NCBI GenBank assembly: GCA_903889245.1
Contig: CAISWQ010000020.1
Span: 1 to 64,000, forward strand
Direction: 5' to 3'
Length of the DNA: 64,000 bases
From: an uncultured Lentisphaerota bacterium
GTDB lineage: Bacteria > Verrucomicrobiota > Kiritimatiellia > CAIQIC01
This document shows positions 8,919-16,681 of the stretch, one piece after another (position 1 is the first letter of the stretch; the number at the start of each line of letters is the position of its first letter). The position numbers and the translations under genes are program-made. The notes beneath the pieces were generated by a model. That model saw only the letters and a list, made by a program, of their open reading frames with translations, did no database searches and was not told the origin of the DNA.

Positions 8919-9508
8919 CAACGTCGTGCCTTGCTTCGGTTCACGCGATAGGTGCCACGCGACTCCGCTACGCCAAAGCCGATGCGCTTGCGCGGCGTCT
9001 CGGGCGGCTCGACGAGCTGTTTCATTTCGTCGAGCAGATGCAAGATGGCCCGCTCGTGTTCATCCAGACGCTCGGTCAGCTTGCGCTCCAGTTCGGTCAA
9101 TTTCTTCGCCAGCTCCTGATGACCAGCCAACGATTCGCGCATCTGCACGAACGCGCGGACAACGAACAGGCTCATCTGCACCGCCTGCGGACTGTTCAGC
9201 ATCGCCGCCGCCATGATCGCGCCGTGCTCGGTGAAGACGGAAGGTTGATAGCGCGCTCCGCCATGGCTCGGTTTGCCATCAGATCTTGAGGTCGCAAATT
9301 GCGACCTCAAGATTGCAACCTCTTGAAGATCAATCTGAAAAACAAAGTCTTCCGGGAACCTTTCCTGGTTCCGCTTGACGGCTTCGTTCAGGCGCTTGGT
9401 TGTCACGCCGTAGATTTCGGCGAGGTCGGCATCGAGAATGACGCGCCGGCCGCGCAACTGGAAAATACAACGCGCCACGCGATCAAGAGGGACAAGCGCC
9501 GAACTCAT
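8918..9508 (-). CDS. ORF6N-domain DNA-binding protein
   Basis: The 196-residue protein opens with IFQLRGRRVILDADLAEIYG (residues 15-34), the start of the ORF6N/KilA-N-type DNA-binding domain known from phage and plasmid regulators. RYQPSVFTEHGAIMAAAML near 87-105 is the second conserved block. The C-terminal half is charged and probably coiled-coil (KLTELERKLTERLDEHERAI). What it does in this operon is unknown; regulation is only a guess. It sits between nuoEF and nuoG with an ATGA overlap at its start and a one-base overlap at its end, so it is translated as an operon member. Its GC content looks like that of its neighbours, unlike the NERD gene, so any insertion is probably old. A perfect 15-bp-arm palindrome lies inside it (9283-9313). 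Confidence 0.85.
   Translation of the reverse strand: MSSALVPLDRVARCIFQLRGRRVILDADLAEIYGVTTKRLNEAVKRNQERFPEDFVFQIDLQEVAILRSQFATSRSDGKPSHGGARYQPSVFTEHGAIMAAAMLNSPQAVQMSLFVVRAFVQMRESLAGHQELAKKLTELERKLTERLDEHERAILHLLDEMKQLVEPPETPRKRIGFGVAESRGTYRVNRSKARR
9283..9313. repeat. 31-bp palindrome inside the ORF6N gene
   Basis: The arms ATCTTGAGGTCGCAA and TTGCGACCTCAAGAT are perfect over 15 bp around a single central base. On the minus strand it encodes ILRSQFATSR, a segment that is itself conserved in ORF6N proteins. The palindrome may therefore be a by-product of protein conservation or a real binding site. Confidence 0.7.
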
Positions 9509-11301
9509 TTGGCACCCCCGCCGGTGTTGCAGACTTTCTCGAAGTCACCGCGGAAATTTTTCAGGAAGGCCTTGATGGGCCAGGCGGCGGCCTCGCCGAG
9601 GGCGCAGATGGTCTGGCCGTCGATGTTGTCGGCGACGTCCTGCAACAGGTCCACATCCTCCGGACGGCCGCCGCCGGCGTGCATGCGGTGCAAAAGTTTT
9701 TCCATCCACAGCGTGCCTTCGCGGCACGGCGTACACTGGCCGCAGGATTCGTGGGCGTAGAACTGCGCGACGTTCAGCGCGTGGCCGACGATATCCTCGC
9801 CCTCCTCCAGCACGATCACCGCGCCGGAGCCGGCCGAGGAGCCCGCCTGCCGGATGGACTCAAAGTCGATCGGGATATCGAGGTTGCCGCCCGGCAAAAT
9901 CGGCATCGAGCTGCCGCCGGGGATGACGCCCTTGACCGGCCGCTCGTGCAGCGTGCCGCCGCCGATGTCGTGGATGAGCTGCCAGAGCGTGACCTTGCCG
10001 CTCTCGATCTCGTAGACGCCGGGCCGCTTGACCGAGCCGCTCAAGGAAATCAGCCGTGTGCCGGTGGAACGCGGGACGCCGAGCGCGTGGTACCACTTGG
10101 CGCCGTGCTTCACGATCAGCGGGACGTTGCAGAGCGTCTCGATATTGTTGACCACCGTCGGGCAACCGAACAGGCCGCGCACGGCGGGGAACGGCGGCTT
10201 GATGCGCGGGTAGGCGCGCTTGCCCTCGAGCGATTCGATCAGGCCGGTTTCCTCGCCGCAGATATAGGCGCCCGCGCCGCGGTGCAGCCAGATCTCGCAC
10301 TCGAAGTCGGTGCCAAGAATATTCTTGCCGACGAGATTCTGCGCGCGCGCCGCCTCGATCTCGCGCTCCAGCAGCGCCGCGCCGTCGGGAAATTCGCCGC
10401 GCAAATAGACATAGGCCACCTTCGCGCCGATCGCGTGGCACGTGATCAGGATGCCCTCGATGAGCAGGTGCGGATCGCGGTAGATGAGTTGCCGGTCCTT
10501 GAACGTGCCCGGCTCGCTCTCATCGCCGTTGCACACGAGATAGACCGGCTTGCCGGATTTGCGGTCGAGGAAGCGCCACTTCATGCCGCACGGGAAGCCC
10601 GCGCCGCCGCGCCCGCGCAGTTCGCTATCGGCGACCTCGGCGGTGATCACCTCGGGCTTGAGCGCGAGCGCCTTTTTCAGTGACTCGTAGCCGCCGGCCG
10701 CGCTGTAGTCGGCGAGCGAGCCGGTGTAACCGGGCTGGCTCATGTTCGCCATCAGCAGCCGCCGCTCGAGCGCGTGCGCGGGCCGCAGCGGCGCCAGCGC
10801 CTGCGACGGAATCGCGCCCGTCGCACGGATCTCATCCACGAGCGCGCACGCCTTTTCCGGCGTCATGTGCTCGAACAGCAGGTCGTTGATCATCATGGCC
10901 GGGCCGGAGCCGCACGCCGCGAGACACTCGACCGCCGCGAGCGTGAAGAGCCCGTCCGTCGTGACGGCCTCGAGCGGCGCGCCGAGCTTCTTTTCCAAGG
11001 CTTGGACAAGCGCGCCGCAGCCGCACTGCGCGCACGAGAGCGTACGGCAGACCGTGATATGGAACCGGCCGCGCGGCGCCTCGGAAAACATCGGATAGAA
11101 GCGGATCAGTTCCCAGACGTTGATCGGCTGCAAGCCGAGCTTCGCGGCGACCCACTCGACCTGCTCGTTGCCGAGGCAACCGCAATGCGCCTGCAGCAGA
11201 TGGAGCAACCACAGCACCGCCGCCCGCTTATGTTCGGGCGGGTAGTGCGCGATCAGCGCGTCCATCCGCTTTTCCAACTGCTCTGGAACCTGCAAACTCA
11301 T
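9505..11301 (-). CDS. nuoEF: Fused NADH-quinone oxidoreductase subunits E and F
   Basis: This is a single 598-residue frame. Residues 1-170 are NuoE: the [2Fe-2S] ligands Cys85, Cys90, Cys126 and Cys130 have the usual Cx4C...Cx3C spacing. From about residue 185 it is NuoF: the FMN/NADH site GRGGAGFPCGMKW at 230-242, CNGDESEPGTFKDR at about 257-270, and the N3 cluster ESCGQCTPCREGT with Cys520, Cys523, Cys526 and Cys566. There is no stop or obvious second start between them, so NADH oxidation and the N1a cluster reside in one chain. I chose the ATG at 11299-11301; the frame upstream is only translated palindrome repeat. A palindrome is also in frame in the NuoE part (QALEKK, residues 100-105). 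The stop overlaps the ORF6N start (ATGA). Confidence 0.95.
   Translation of the reverse strand: MSLQVPEQLEKRMDALIAHYPPEHKRAAVLWLLHLLQAHCGCLGNEQVEWVAAKLGLQPINVWELIRFYPMFSEAPRGRFHITVCRTLSCAQCGCGALVQALEKKLGAPLEAVTTDGLFTLAAVECLAACGSGPAMMINDLLFEHMTPEKACALVDEIRATGAIPSQALAPLRPAHALERRLLMANMSQPGYTGSLADYSAAGGYESLKKALALKPEVITAEVADSELRGRGGAGFPCGMKWRFLDRKSGKPVYLVCNGDESEPGTFKDRQLIYRDPHLLIEGILITCHAIGAKVAYVYLRGEFPDGAALLEREIEAARAQNLVGKNILGTDFECEIWLHRGAGAYICGEETGLIESLEGKRAYPRIKPPFPAVRGLFGCPTVVNNIETLCNVPLIVKHGAKWYHALGVPRSTGTRLISLSGSVKRPGVYEIESGKVTLWQLIHDIGGGTLHERPVKGVIPGGSSMPILPGGNLDIPIDFESIRQAGSSAGSGAVIVLEEGEDIVGHALNVAQFYAHESCGQCTPCREGTLWMEKLLHRMHAGGGRPEDVDLLQDVADNIDGQTICALGEAAAWPIKAFLKNFRGDFEKVCNTGGGAK
10991..11009. 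repeat. Single palindrome inside nuoE
   Basis: TTTTCCAAGGCTTGGACAA is a 19-bp copy of the palindrome with one decayed arm. It is in frame and encodes QALEKK on the minus strand. Confidence 0.8.
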
Positions 11302-11313
11302 TTCAAAATTTTC

Positions 11314-11426
11314 GTTTCCCAGGGATTGGATCCTCCCGCGGAGGATTTCCAAACCTTGGAAACTTTCACCATCAACTTTTCCAAGCCTTGGAAAATTCCG
11401 CCTTTCTTTTTCCAAGGCTTGGAACT
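11314..11426. repeat. Phased palindrome array, 4 units
   Basis: Units start at about 11314 (degenerate), 11345, 11377 and 11408, giving periods of 31, 32 and 31 bp. The array fills the nuoD-nuoEF junction (11302-11429) completely. Spacers are unrelated to each other. Confidence 0.9.
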
Positions 11427-11429
11427 TTT

Positions 11430-12662
11430 TCAACGATCACATTCGCCCATCACGAAATCGAGGCTGCCGAGGATCGCGGTCATGTCGGCGACCATGTGCC
11501 CGATGCACAGCTTCGGCAGCGCCTGCAAATTGACGAACGACGGGCCGCGGATCTTCAGCCGGTGCGGCACGCCGCCGCCGCGGCTGATGATCAGGAAGCC
11601 CAGCTCGCCCTTCGGGTTCTCCGCCGAGAAATAAATCTCGCCCGGCGGCGCGTTCACGCCCTCGGTGACGATCATGAAGTGGTGGATCAGCTCCTCCATC
11701 TTCGTCAGGACCTTTTCCTTCCGCGGCAAAAAGATTTTCGGGTCGTCCAGATGCCACGGCCCGTCGGGCAGATGGTCGGCAGCCTGATGGAGGATGCGGA
11801 TGCTCTGCCGGATTTCCTCCATGCGGACGAGGTAGCGGTCGTAGCAATCGCCGACGGTGCCGGTGGGCACCTCGAAGTCGAAGTCCCCGTAGGCGCTATA
11901 GGGCTGCGCCTTGCGGAGGTCGAACTCGACGCCGGAGGCGCGCAGGTTCGGACCGGTCAGGCCGAGATCGATCGCGTCGGCGGCGGAGAGCACGCCGATG
12001 TTCTTCGTGCGGTCCACGAAGATGCGGTTGCGCGTCAGGAGCCCATCGATCTCCTCCACCGTCGCGGGCAGGCCCTTGAGGAACGTGCGCAGCAGCGGCA
12101 GAAATTCCGGCGGCAGATCGTTCATCAGCCCGCCGATGCGCGTGTAGGCGGTGGTGAAGCGCGCGCCGCTGATGGTCTCGCACAGGTCGTGGATCAGCTC
12201 GCGCTGCCGCATCGCGTAGAGGAAGACCGTCATCGCGCCCACGTCCATCGCGTAGCAGCCGAGGCCGAGCAGGTGCGAGCTGATGCGCGCGAGCTCGCAG
12301 CAGATCACGCGGATATATTGGCAGCGCCTGGGCACATCCACGCCGAGCAGCTTCTCGACCGCGTAGGCGTAGGCGACGTTGTTCGCCAGCGGCGCGAGGT
12401 AGTCGAGGCGGTCGGTGTAGGGCAGGAACTGCGCATAGGTCATGTTCTCGGCGATCTTCTCATCGCCGCGGTGGAGGTAGCCGATGTCGGGCCAGAGGTT
12501 GGTGATCTCCTCGCCATCGAGCTCGAGCACGACGCGCAGCACGCCGTGCGTGCTCGGGTGCTGTGGGCCCATGTTGATGACCATGCGCTCGGCGTCCGGA
12601 TCGGCCGCCGTCTGTGCGCGCGCCGCGGAATCCGGCCAAGCCATGTCGCGAACGTCGGACAT
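11430..12662 (-). CDS. nuoD: NADH-quinone oxidoreductase subunit D
   Basis: NuoD is the 49-kDa subunit, with 410 residues. Near the N-terminus is MGPQHPSTHGVLR (about 31-43), the conserved quinone-pocket segment with its histidine. DIGYLHRGDEKIAE and the catalytic-pocket Tyr region around LPYTDRLDY follow. The C-terminus ends LDFVMGECDR, as is usual for the family. It is related to the [NiFe]-hydrogenase large subunit and forms the quinone site with NuoB. It starts at the ATG at 12660-12662, two bases after the nuoC stop. The frame continues upstream but only as an overlap with nuoC. Confidence 0.97.
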   Translation of the reverse strand: MSDVRDMAWPDSAARAQTAADPDAERMVINMGPQHPSTHGVLRVVLELDGEEITNLWPDIGYLHRGDEKIAENMTYAQFLPYTDRLDYLAPLANNVAYAYAVEKLLGVDVPRRCQYIRVICCELARISSHLLGLGCYAMDVGAMTVFLYAMRQRELIHDLCETISGARFTTAYTRIGGLMNDLPPEFLPLLRTFLKGLPATVEEIDGLLTRNRIFVDRTKNIGVLSAADAIDLGLTGPNLRASGVEFDLRKAQPYSAYGDFDFEVPTGTVGDCYDRYLVRMEEIRQSIRILHQAADHLPDGPWHLDDPKIFLPRKEKVLTKMEELIHHFMIVTEGVNAPPGEIYFSAENPKGELGFLIISRGGGVPHRLKIRGPSFVNLQALPKLCIGHMVADMTAILGSLDFVMGECDR

Positions 12663-12664
12663 GG

Positions 12665-13300
12665 TCAGATTTCCTCCACATGACCGGGATGTGCGGTCTT
12701 TCCATCGCGCTCGGCGGCGGTATCGGTGGCGCGCGGCTCGCGGTGCGGCGCGCTCACGGCGCCGATCCCGGCGACGAACGGACCACCCTCCTGCGGCGCG
12801 GACTCCGCGCGCCCCGCGTTCTGCGCCGTCGAGGGCAGCTCGGCCGGCAGGCCGGCGACCGGGAAATCTTTGCGGAGCGGAAAATGCGGATAGCCTTCCC
12901 ACATGATGATGCGCTTGAGGTTCGGGTGGCCGCGGAAAGTGAGGCCAAGCAAGTCGAACGCCTCGCGCTCGTGCCAGTCGGCCGTGCTCCAGACGGAGAC
13001 CACCGAGTCCACGGCCGCGTCGTTCTCCGGCACGCCGGTGACCAGGCGCAGGCGCTCGCGCCGGGCGATGGCATAGACCAGATAATGAACCTCGAAGCGC
13101 GGATCGCTGCCGAGATTATCCACGCCGGTCAGATCGGTCAGCATATCGAAGCCGCACCCGGTCTTCAGGAAGCGGCACACGTCCAGAATCTTGGCGCGTG
13201 GCACAACGACGCCGCATTCGCCGCGGAATTCCGGCTGCTCGCCGATATCTGCGCCGAATTGCGCTTTCAGTTTTTCAATGGTCTCGTTCACTTCGTTCAT
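12665..13300 (-). CDS. nuoC: NADH-quinone oxidoreductase subunit C
   Basis: This is the 30-kDa peripheral-arm subunit, with 211 residues. The signature is STADWHEREAFDLLGLTFRG (about residues 105-124), followed by HPNLKRIIMWEGYPHFPLRKDFP. This is the family's hallmark ending, where NuoC wraps on NuoD. After that come about 65 residues of low-complexity, Pro/Ala/Glu-rich tail without family similarity. It starts at the ATG at 13298-13300. It is separated from nuoB by a hairpin plus word repeat and nearly abuts nuoD. NuoC and NuoD are separate here, not fused as in E. coli. Confidence 0.96.
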   Translation of the reverse strand: MNEVNETIEKLKAQFGADIGEQPEFRGECGVVVPRAKILDVCRFLKTGCGFDMLTDLTGVDNLGSDPRFEVHYLVYAIARRERLRLVTGVPENDAAVDSVVSVWSTADWHEREAFDLLGLTFRGHPNLKRIIMWEGYPHFPLRKDFPVAGLPAELPSTAQNAGRAESAPQEGGPFVAGIGAVSAPHREPRATDTAAERDGKTAHPGHVEEI

Positions 13301-13305
13301 CCGCC

Positions 13306-13326
13306 GGGTCGGAGACCCGGCCTACA
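13306..13326. repeat. GC-rich hairpin in the nuoB-nuoC gap
   Basis: GCCGGGTC-gga-GACCCGGC followed by CTACAG is the same element, in inverted orientation, as the one near 5479-5498. It is also the same as the one at 22137. Confidence 0.75.
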
Positions 13327-13337
13327 GAAAATTTCCA

Positions 13338-13385
13338 TTCCTCAAAGCATCCATCATAAATCGGAAATCATAAATCCATCATCAC
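13338..13385. repeat. Word repeat in the nuoB-nuoC gap
   Basis: Words of the CATAAATCGGAAATCATAAA type are reiterated up to the nuoB stop. This matches the family seen at 368-417 and 7221-7296. Confidence 0.7.
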
Positions 13386-13948
13386 TCGCCCCGGATAATG
13401 ATGGGACCCTTCAATTTCCGCTCGTCCACCGGCGCGGGTTCGGGCGACCACAGGTTTTTGAACTGCTTCGACGCCTCGATTTTTTTCTGGAGCGTCATGA
13501 ACCCCTCCAGCAGCGCCTCCGGCCGCGGCGGACAACCGGAGACGTAAACATCCACCGGGATGATGTTGTCCACGCCCTGCAGCACCGCGTAGCTGCGGTA
13601 CATGCCGCCGGAACTCGCGCACGCGCCCATCGCGATGCACCACCGGGGCGTCGGCATCTGGTCCCAGATGCGCCGCACGAGGCCGGCCATCTTATACGTA
13701 CAGGTGCCGGCGACAATCATCACATCGGCCTGGCGCGGCGAGAAGCGCATGACCTCGGCGCCGAAGCGGGCGATATCGAAGCGCGCCGCGCCGCTGGCCA
13801 TCAGCTCGATCGCGCAGCACGCCAGGCCCATCGGTTGCGGCCAGCAGGAGCTTTTGCGGATCCAGTCGATCGCGGCATCGAGGCGCGTGACGATCACGTC
13901 GCGCTGTTCGAGGCGCGTATCGAAGGTCGTGGCCGCGTGACGCTTCAT
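13382..13948 (-). CDS. nuoB: NADH-quinone oxidoreductase subunit B
   Basis: NuoB carries cluster N2, which passes electrons to quinone. It has 188 residues. The N2 ligands are all visible: tandem Cys44-Cys45 (GLACCAIEL), Cys110 (MGACASSGG) and Cys139 ([10 protein letters not shown]), with spacing equal to the E. coli protein. The start at 13948 overlaps the nuoA stop as ATGA, giving translational coupling. The C-terminus (KGPIIIRGE) runs to the edge of a word repeat. Confidence 0.97.
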   Translation of the reverse strand: MKRHAATTFDTRLEQRDVIVTRLDAAIDWIRKSSCWPQPMGLACCAIELMASGAARFDIARFGAEVMRFSPRQADVMIVAGTCTYKMAGLVRRIWDQMPTPRWCIAMGACASSGGMYRSYAVLQGVDNIIPVDVYVSGCPPRPEALLEGFMTLQKKIEASKQFKNLWSPEPAPVDERKLKGPIIIRGE

Positions 13949-14382
13949 GCGCGCGGCTCCTGCTGCGGGCGGCTGCGCCACGACGCCCAGTCGAGCGCGC
14001 CGCTGCGCCACGCGTAGATGTGGCCCGCCTCGAGGATCAGCAAAAAGATCACGGCGACCGCGAGCGCGGCCCAGCCGAGGCCGCCGGCGCCTTCCGGCTT
14101 GATGAGCTTGCGGTAGAGCACACCCCACGCGATGAGGAAGACGACCTCGATATCGAACAGGATGAAGAGCATGGCGACGACGTAGAACTTCACGCTGAAG
14201 CGCGCGGGCGTGCCGGTGGTCGCGGGCAGGCCGCATTCATAGGCGCTGTCCTTGATCTCATTGTGCGTTTTGCGCGGGCCGAGGATGCTGGGGAACGTGA
14301 CGGCGATGATCGAAAACCCGATCGCCGCCACCACCATCGCCCCGAACGCGATGAACGGCCAAAAATGTTCCAGCGGATGCAC
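13945..14382 (-). CDS. nuoA: NADH-quinone oxidoreductase subunit A
   Basis: This is the first gene of the operon, with 145 residues and three membrane helices. The conserved loop reads [20 protein letters not shown] (residues 46-65), the NuoA/ND3 switch loop with its cysteine, followed by [19 protein letters not shown]. It starts at the ATG at 14380-14382. A 146-base divergent region upstream, shared with the alpha-galactosidase gene, should hold the operon promoter, but I could not pick a convincing -35/-10 pair. Confidence 0.96.
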   Translation of the reverse strand: MHPLEHFWPFIAFGAMVVAAIGFSIIAVTFPSILGPRKTHNEIKDSAYECGLPATTGTPARFSVKFYVVAMLFILFDIEVVFLIAWGVLYRKLIKPEGAGGLGWAALAVAVIFLLILEAGHIYAWRSGALDWASWRSRPQQEPRA

Positions 14383-14444
14383 GCGGCTGTGTCCTGAAAA
14401 AAGTTCGCCGGACTCTACCAGAAACCTCCTCTACTGCAACAGCC

Positions 14445-14481
14445 CACGCCGTGGAAATAATTCCGGCGTGTGCGTTCACAC
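14445..14481. promoter_or_regulatory. Two inverted repeats in the nuoA/alpha-galactosidase divergent region
   Basis: CACGCCGtgGAA-ataa-TTCCGGCGTG (14445-14470) is an imperfect inverted repeat with a two-base bulge. GTGTG-cgtt-CACAC (14468-14481) overlaps its end. They lie midway between the two divergent starts and could be an operator. This is inference from position and symmetry only. Confidence 0.35.
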
Positions 14482-14528
14482 ATCATTGCGGGCTTTCGTC
14501 CCGGCGGTGCGCGGGCTAGGATGCGGCC

Positions 14529-16595
14529 ATGAAAACATGTCGCGGTGGCTGGGGGCTGGCGCTGCTGCTGGCGGCGGCGCAGGCGGCGGAGACAGGACAG
14601 GCGGAGCTCAAGGGCTGCTACGCGAGGTGGGGCGCCACGGACCTCGTCATCGGCAACGCGCACATCGAGCGCGCGTGGAAAATCTCCAATGGCCTGCTCA
14701 CCGCCACCTCGTTCCGCGACAAGACCGCCGGCTGCGAGTGGCTCGCCAAGCCCGCGCCGCGACCCGCGCCCAGTCCCGGCGAAAATCTTCCGAAAGAGAC
14801 GCGCACCTCCGTCATCAGCGCGCAGACCGGCCGCGTCAATCCGGTTTCCGAGGAGGCGCTGATCGTCACGTTCCGCGCGACCGGCCGCGCGAGCTTCGAG
14901 CATCAGCTCCAGATTTTCCCGGCGTCGCGCGGCATCGGGATGGCCTTTGCCGCCAGCGGCGAGTGGGCGCCCGCGAAAGCCACAACGGAAAAAACCGCGG
15001 CCGTCGCCTCCGGTATCGAGGGCACGGGCGAGGCCAGGGTCGCGGCGGAGGGCGGCGACGCGCTGGAAATTTTCACCCTCGCGCCGCAGCACCTGCGCTT
15101 CGTGCAGGCGACGCTGATGGACCAGACCGATAATCACAACGAGCTGGCCTTCGAGCAGGAGTGGCTGCTGATGCCGAACGAGGCGCCGCTGAAACTGGCG
15201 GGCAACGTCTTCTACGTCGAGAATCCGCTGACCGGCGCGGGCCTCATCCTGCTCAAGCAGGCGCCGCTGCCGCACGCGCGCCCAGTCAAGGGCGGCACGG
15301 ATTGCGTCATCACGCCCAGCAAGCGCGAGGTGCGGCTGGCGGGGCAGGGCTATCCGTTCGTCGCGCTCGCCTACGTGGGCGGAACGGCGGGCCGCGTCGC
15401 CGCACTACAAGGCTGGCAGCGGCAGTTGCGCCGCTTCGATCCCGCGCGCGACGGGCTCTTTCTTTCCAACACATGGGGCGATCGCTCGCGCGATGCGCGC
15501 ATCAATGAGGAGTTCGTGCTCAAGGAAGTCGCGGCCGGCGCGCAGCTCGGCGTGGATATCGTGCAGGTGGACGATGGCTGGCAGAAGGGCCGCACAGCGA
15601 ACTCCGCCGCCGCGCGCGGCAAGGGCGTCTGGGACGGCTACTGGGCCGCCGACCCGCAGTTCTGGCTGCCGGACCCGCAGCGCTTCCCGCGCGGCCTTGC
15701 GCCGGTCGTGCAGGCCGCGAAAAGCCACAACATGAAATTCGGCCTCTGGTTCGGCCCGGACTCCAGCCACGGCATGGCCAACTGGGAGCGCGACGCCGGC
15801 CGCCTGCTCGACCTGCACCGGCAGGACGGTATTGACTACTTCAAGATTGATTCCGTCAAGGCGACCACGCCGGCGACCGAGCAGAATCTGCGGCGTTTCT
15901 TCGACCGCGTGCTGGAGCAGTCCGGCGGCCAGGTGGTGTTCGATCTCGATGTGACCGCGGAGATCCGGCCGGGCTACTTCGGCCTGCCGCACGTCGGTCC
16001 GCTCTTCGTCGAGAACCGCTACACCGACTTCCACCGCTACTGGCCGCACCAGACGCTGCGCAACCTGTGGAAGCTCGCGCACTATGTGGACCCGCTGCGC
16101 CTGCGGATGGAACTGCTCAACAACCGGCGCAACGCGGAAAAATATCCCGACGATCCGCTCGCGCCCGCGCGTTACAAGGCCGACGCGCTCTTCGCCGTCA
16201 CCATGTTCGCCAACCCGCTCGGCTGGTTCGAGGTTTCCAACCTGCCGGCCGATTACGTGAGCGAACTCAAGCCGCTTGTTGCCGCGTGGAAACGCGAACG
16301 TGCCGCCATGCTCGGCGGCACGCTGCTGCCGATTGGCGCCGCGCCCGACGGCGTCGCATGGACCGGGTTTGCCTCGGTCGCCGCCGACCGGCGTGGCGGC
16401 TACCTGCTGCTCTTCCGCGAAAACAATCCGCGCGGCGAGTGGCAGACGGAAGTGCCGCTGTTCGCCGCAGGCAGCTATCGCCTGACGCCGCTCGCCGGAG
16501 AAGGCCGCGCCGAACTGCACAGTAGCCAGCTCACGGCGCACATTCCCGCGCCGCTGCGCTACCTCTGGCTCCGCGTCGAGCGCGCCGGCGACTAA
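14529..16595 (+). CDS. Secreted GH36-type alpha-galactosidase
   Basis: The protein has 688 residues with a signal peptide (GLALLLAAAQAA, cleavage near 20-25). An N-terminal beta-sandwich of about 290 residues is followed by a TIM barrel. Barrel landmarks are LSNTWGDRS (312-320), IVQVDDGWQ (344-352), LWFGPDSSHG (406-415) and the predicted nucleophile Asp441 in YFKIDSVK. The C-terminal region is a beta domain. By family, it releases terminal alpha-galactose from oligosaccharides or polysaccharides outside the cytoplasm; exact specificity is not readable (GH27/GH36/GH31-like clan D). It is monocistronic, divergent from nuoA and convergent with the ABC permease, with a palindrome array between. 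Confidence 0.85.
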   Translation: MKTCRGGWGLALLLAAAQAAETGQAELKGCYARWGATDLVIGNAHIERAWKISNGLLTATSFRDKTAGCEWLAKPAPRPAPSPGENLPKETRTSVISAQTGRVNPVSEEALIVTFRATGRASFEHQLQIFPASRGIGMAFAASGEWAPAKATTEKTAAVASGIEGTGEARVAAEGGDALEIFTLAPQHLRFVQATLMDQTDNHNELAFEQEWLLMPNEAPLKLAGNVFYVENPLTGAGLILLKQAPLPHARPVKGGTDCVITPSKREVRLAGQGYPFVALAYVGGTAGRVAALQGWQRQLRRFDPARDGLFLSNTWGDRSRDARINEEFVLKEVAAGAQLGVDIVQVDDGWQKGRTANSAAARGKGVWDGYWAADPQFWLPDPQRFPRGLAPVVQAAKSHNMKFGLWFGPDSSHGMANWERDAGRLLDLHRQDGIDYFKIDSVKATTPATEQNLRRFFDRVLEQSGGQVVFDLDVTAEIRPGYFGLPHVGPLFVENRYTDFHRYWPHQTLRNLWKLAHYVDPLRLRMELLNNRRNAEKYPDDPLAPARYKADALFAVTMFANPLGWFEVSNLPADYVSELKPLVAAWKRERAAMLGGTLLPIGAAPDGVAWTGFASVAADRRGGYLLLFRENNPRGEWQTEVPLFAAGSYRLTPLAGEGRAELHSSQLTAHIPAPLRYLWLRVERAGD

Positions 16596-16598
16596 GCA

Positions 16599-16680
16599 TT
16601 TTCCAGGGATTGGAAAAGGGAGGGGGTCTTTTTTCCAAGGCTTGGAAAAATGGCGCAGCCAGCTTCCAATCCTTGGAAAA
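16599..16680. repeat. Phased palindrome array, 3 units
   Basis: Units start at 16599, 16631 and about 16662, with periods of 32 and 31 bp. The array lies exactly between two convergent genes (ends 16595 and 16682) and has T- and A-tracts at its hairpin feet. It could act as a bidirectional terminator here. Confidence 0.9.
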
Positions 16681-16681
16681 A

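Noticed and set aside
11302-11433. A 44-residue N-terminal extension of NuoE.
   Set aside because: The extra residues (QALEK, FPRLGK, FQGLE) are translated palindrome repeats; the conserved protein starts at 11301.
12665-12860. A frameshift or fusion in the nuoC C-terminus.
   Set aside because: The tail is low-complexity but in frame, ends two bases before nuoD, and NuoC tails are variable in the family.
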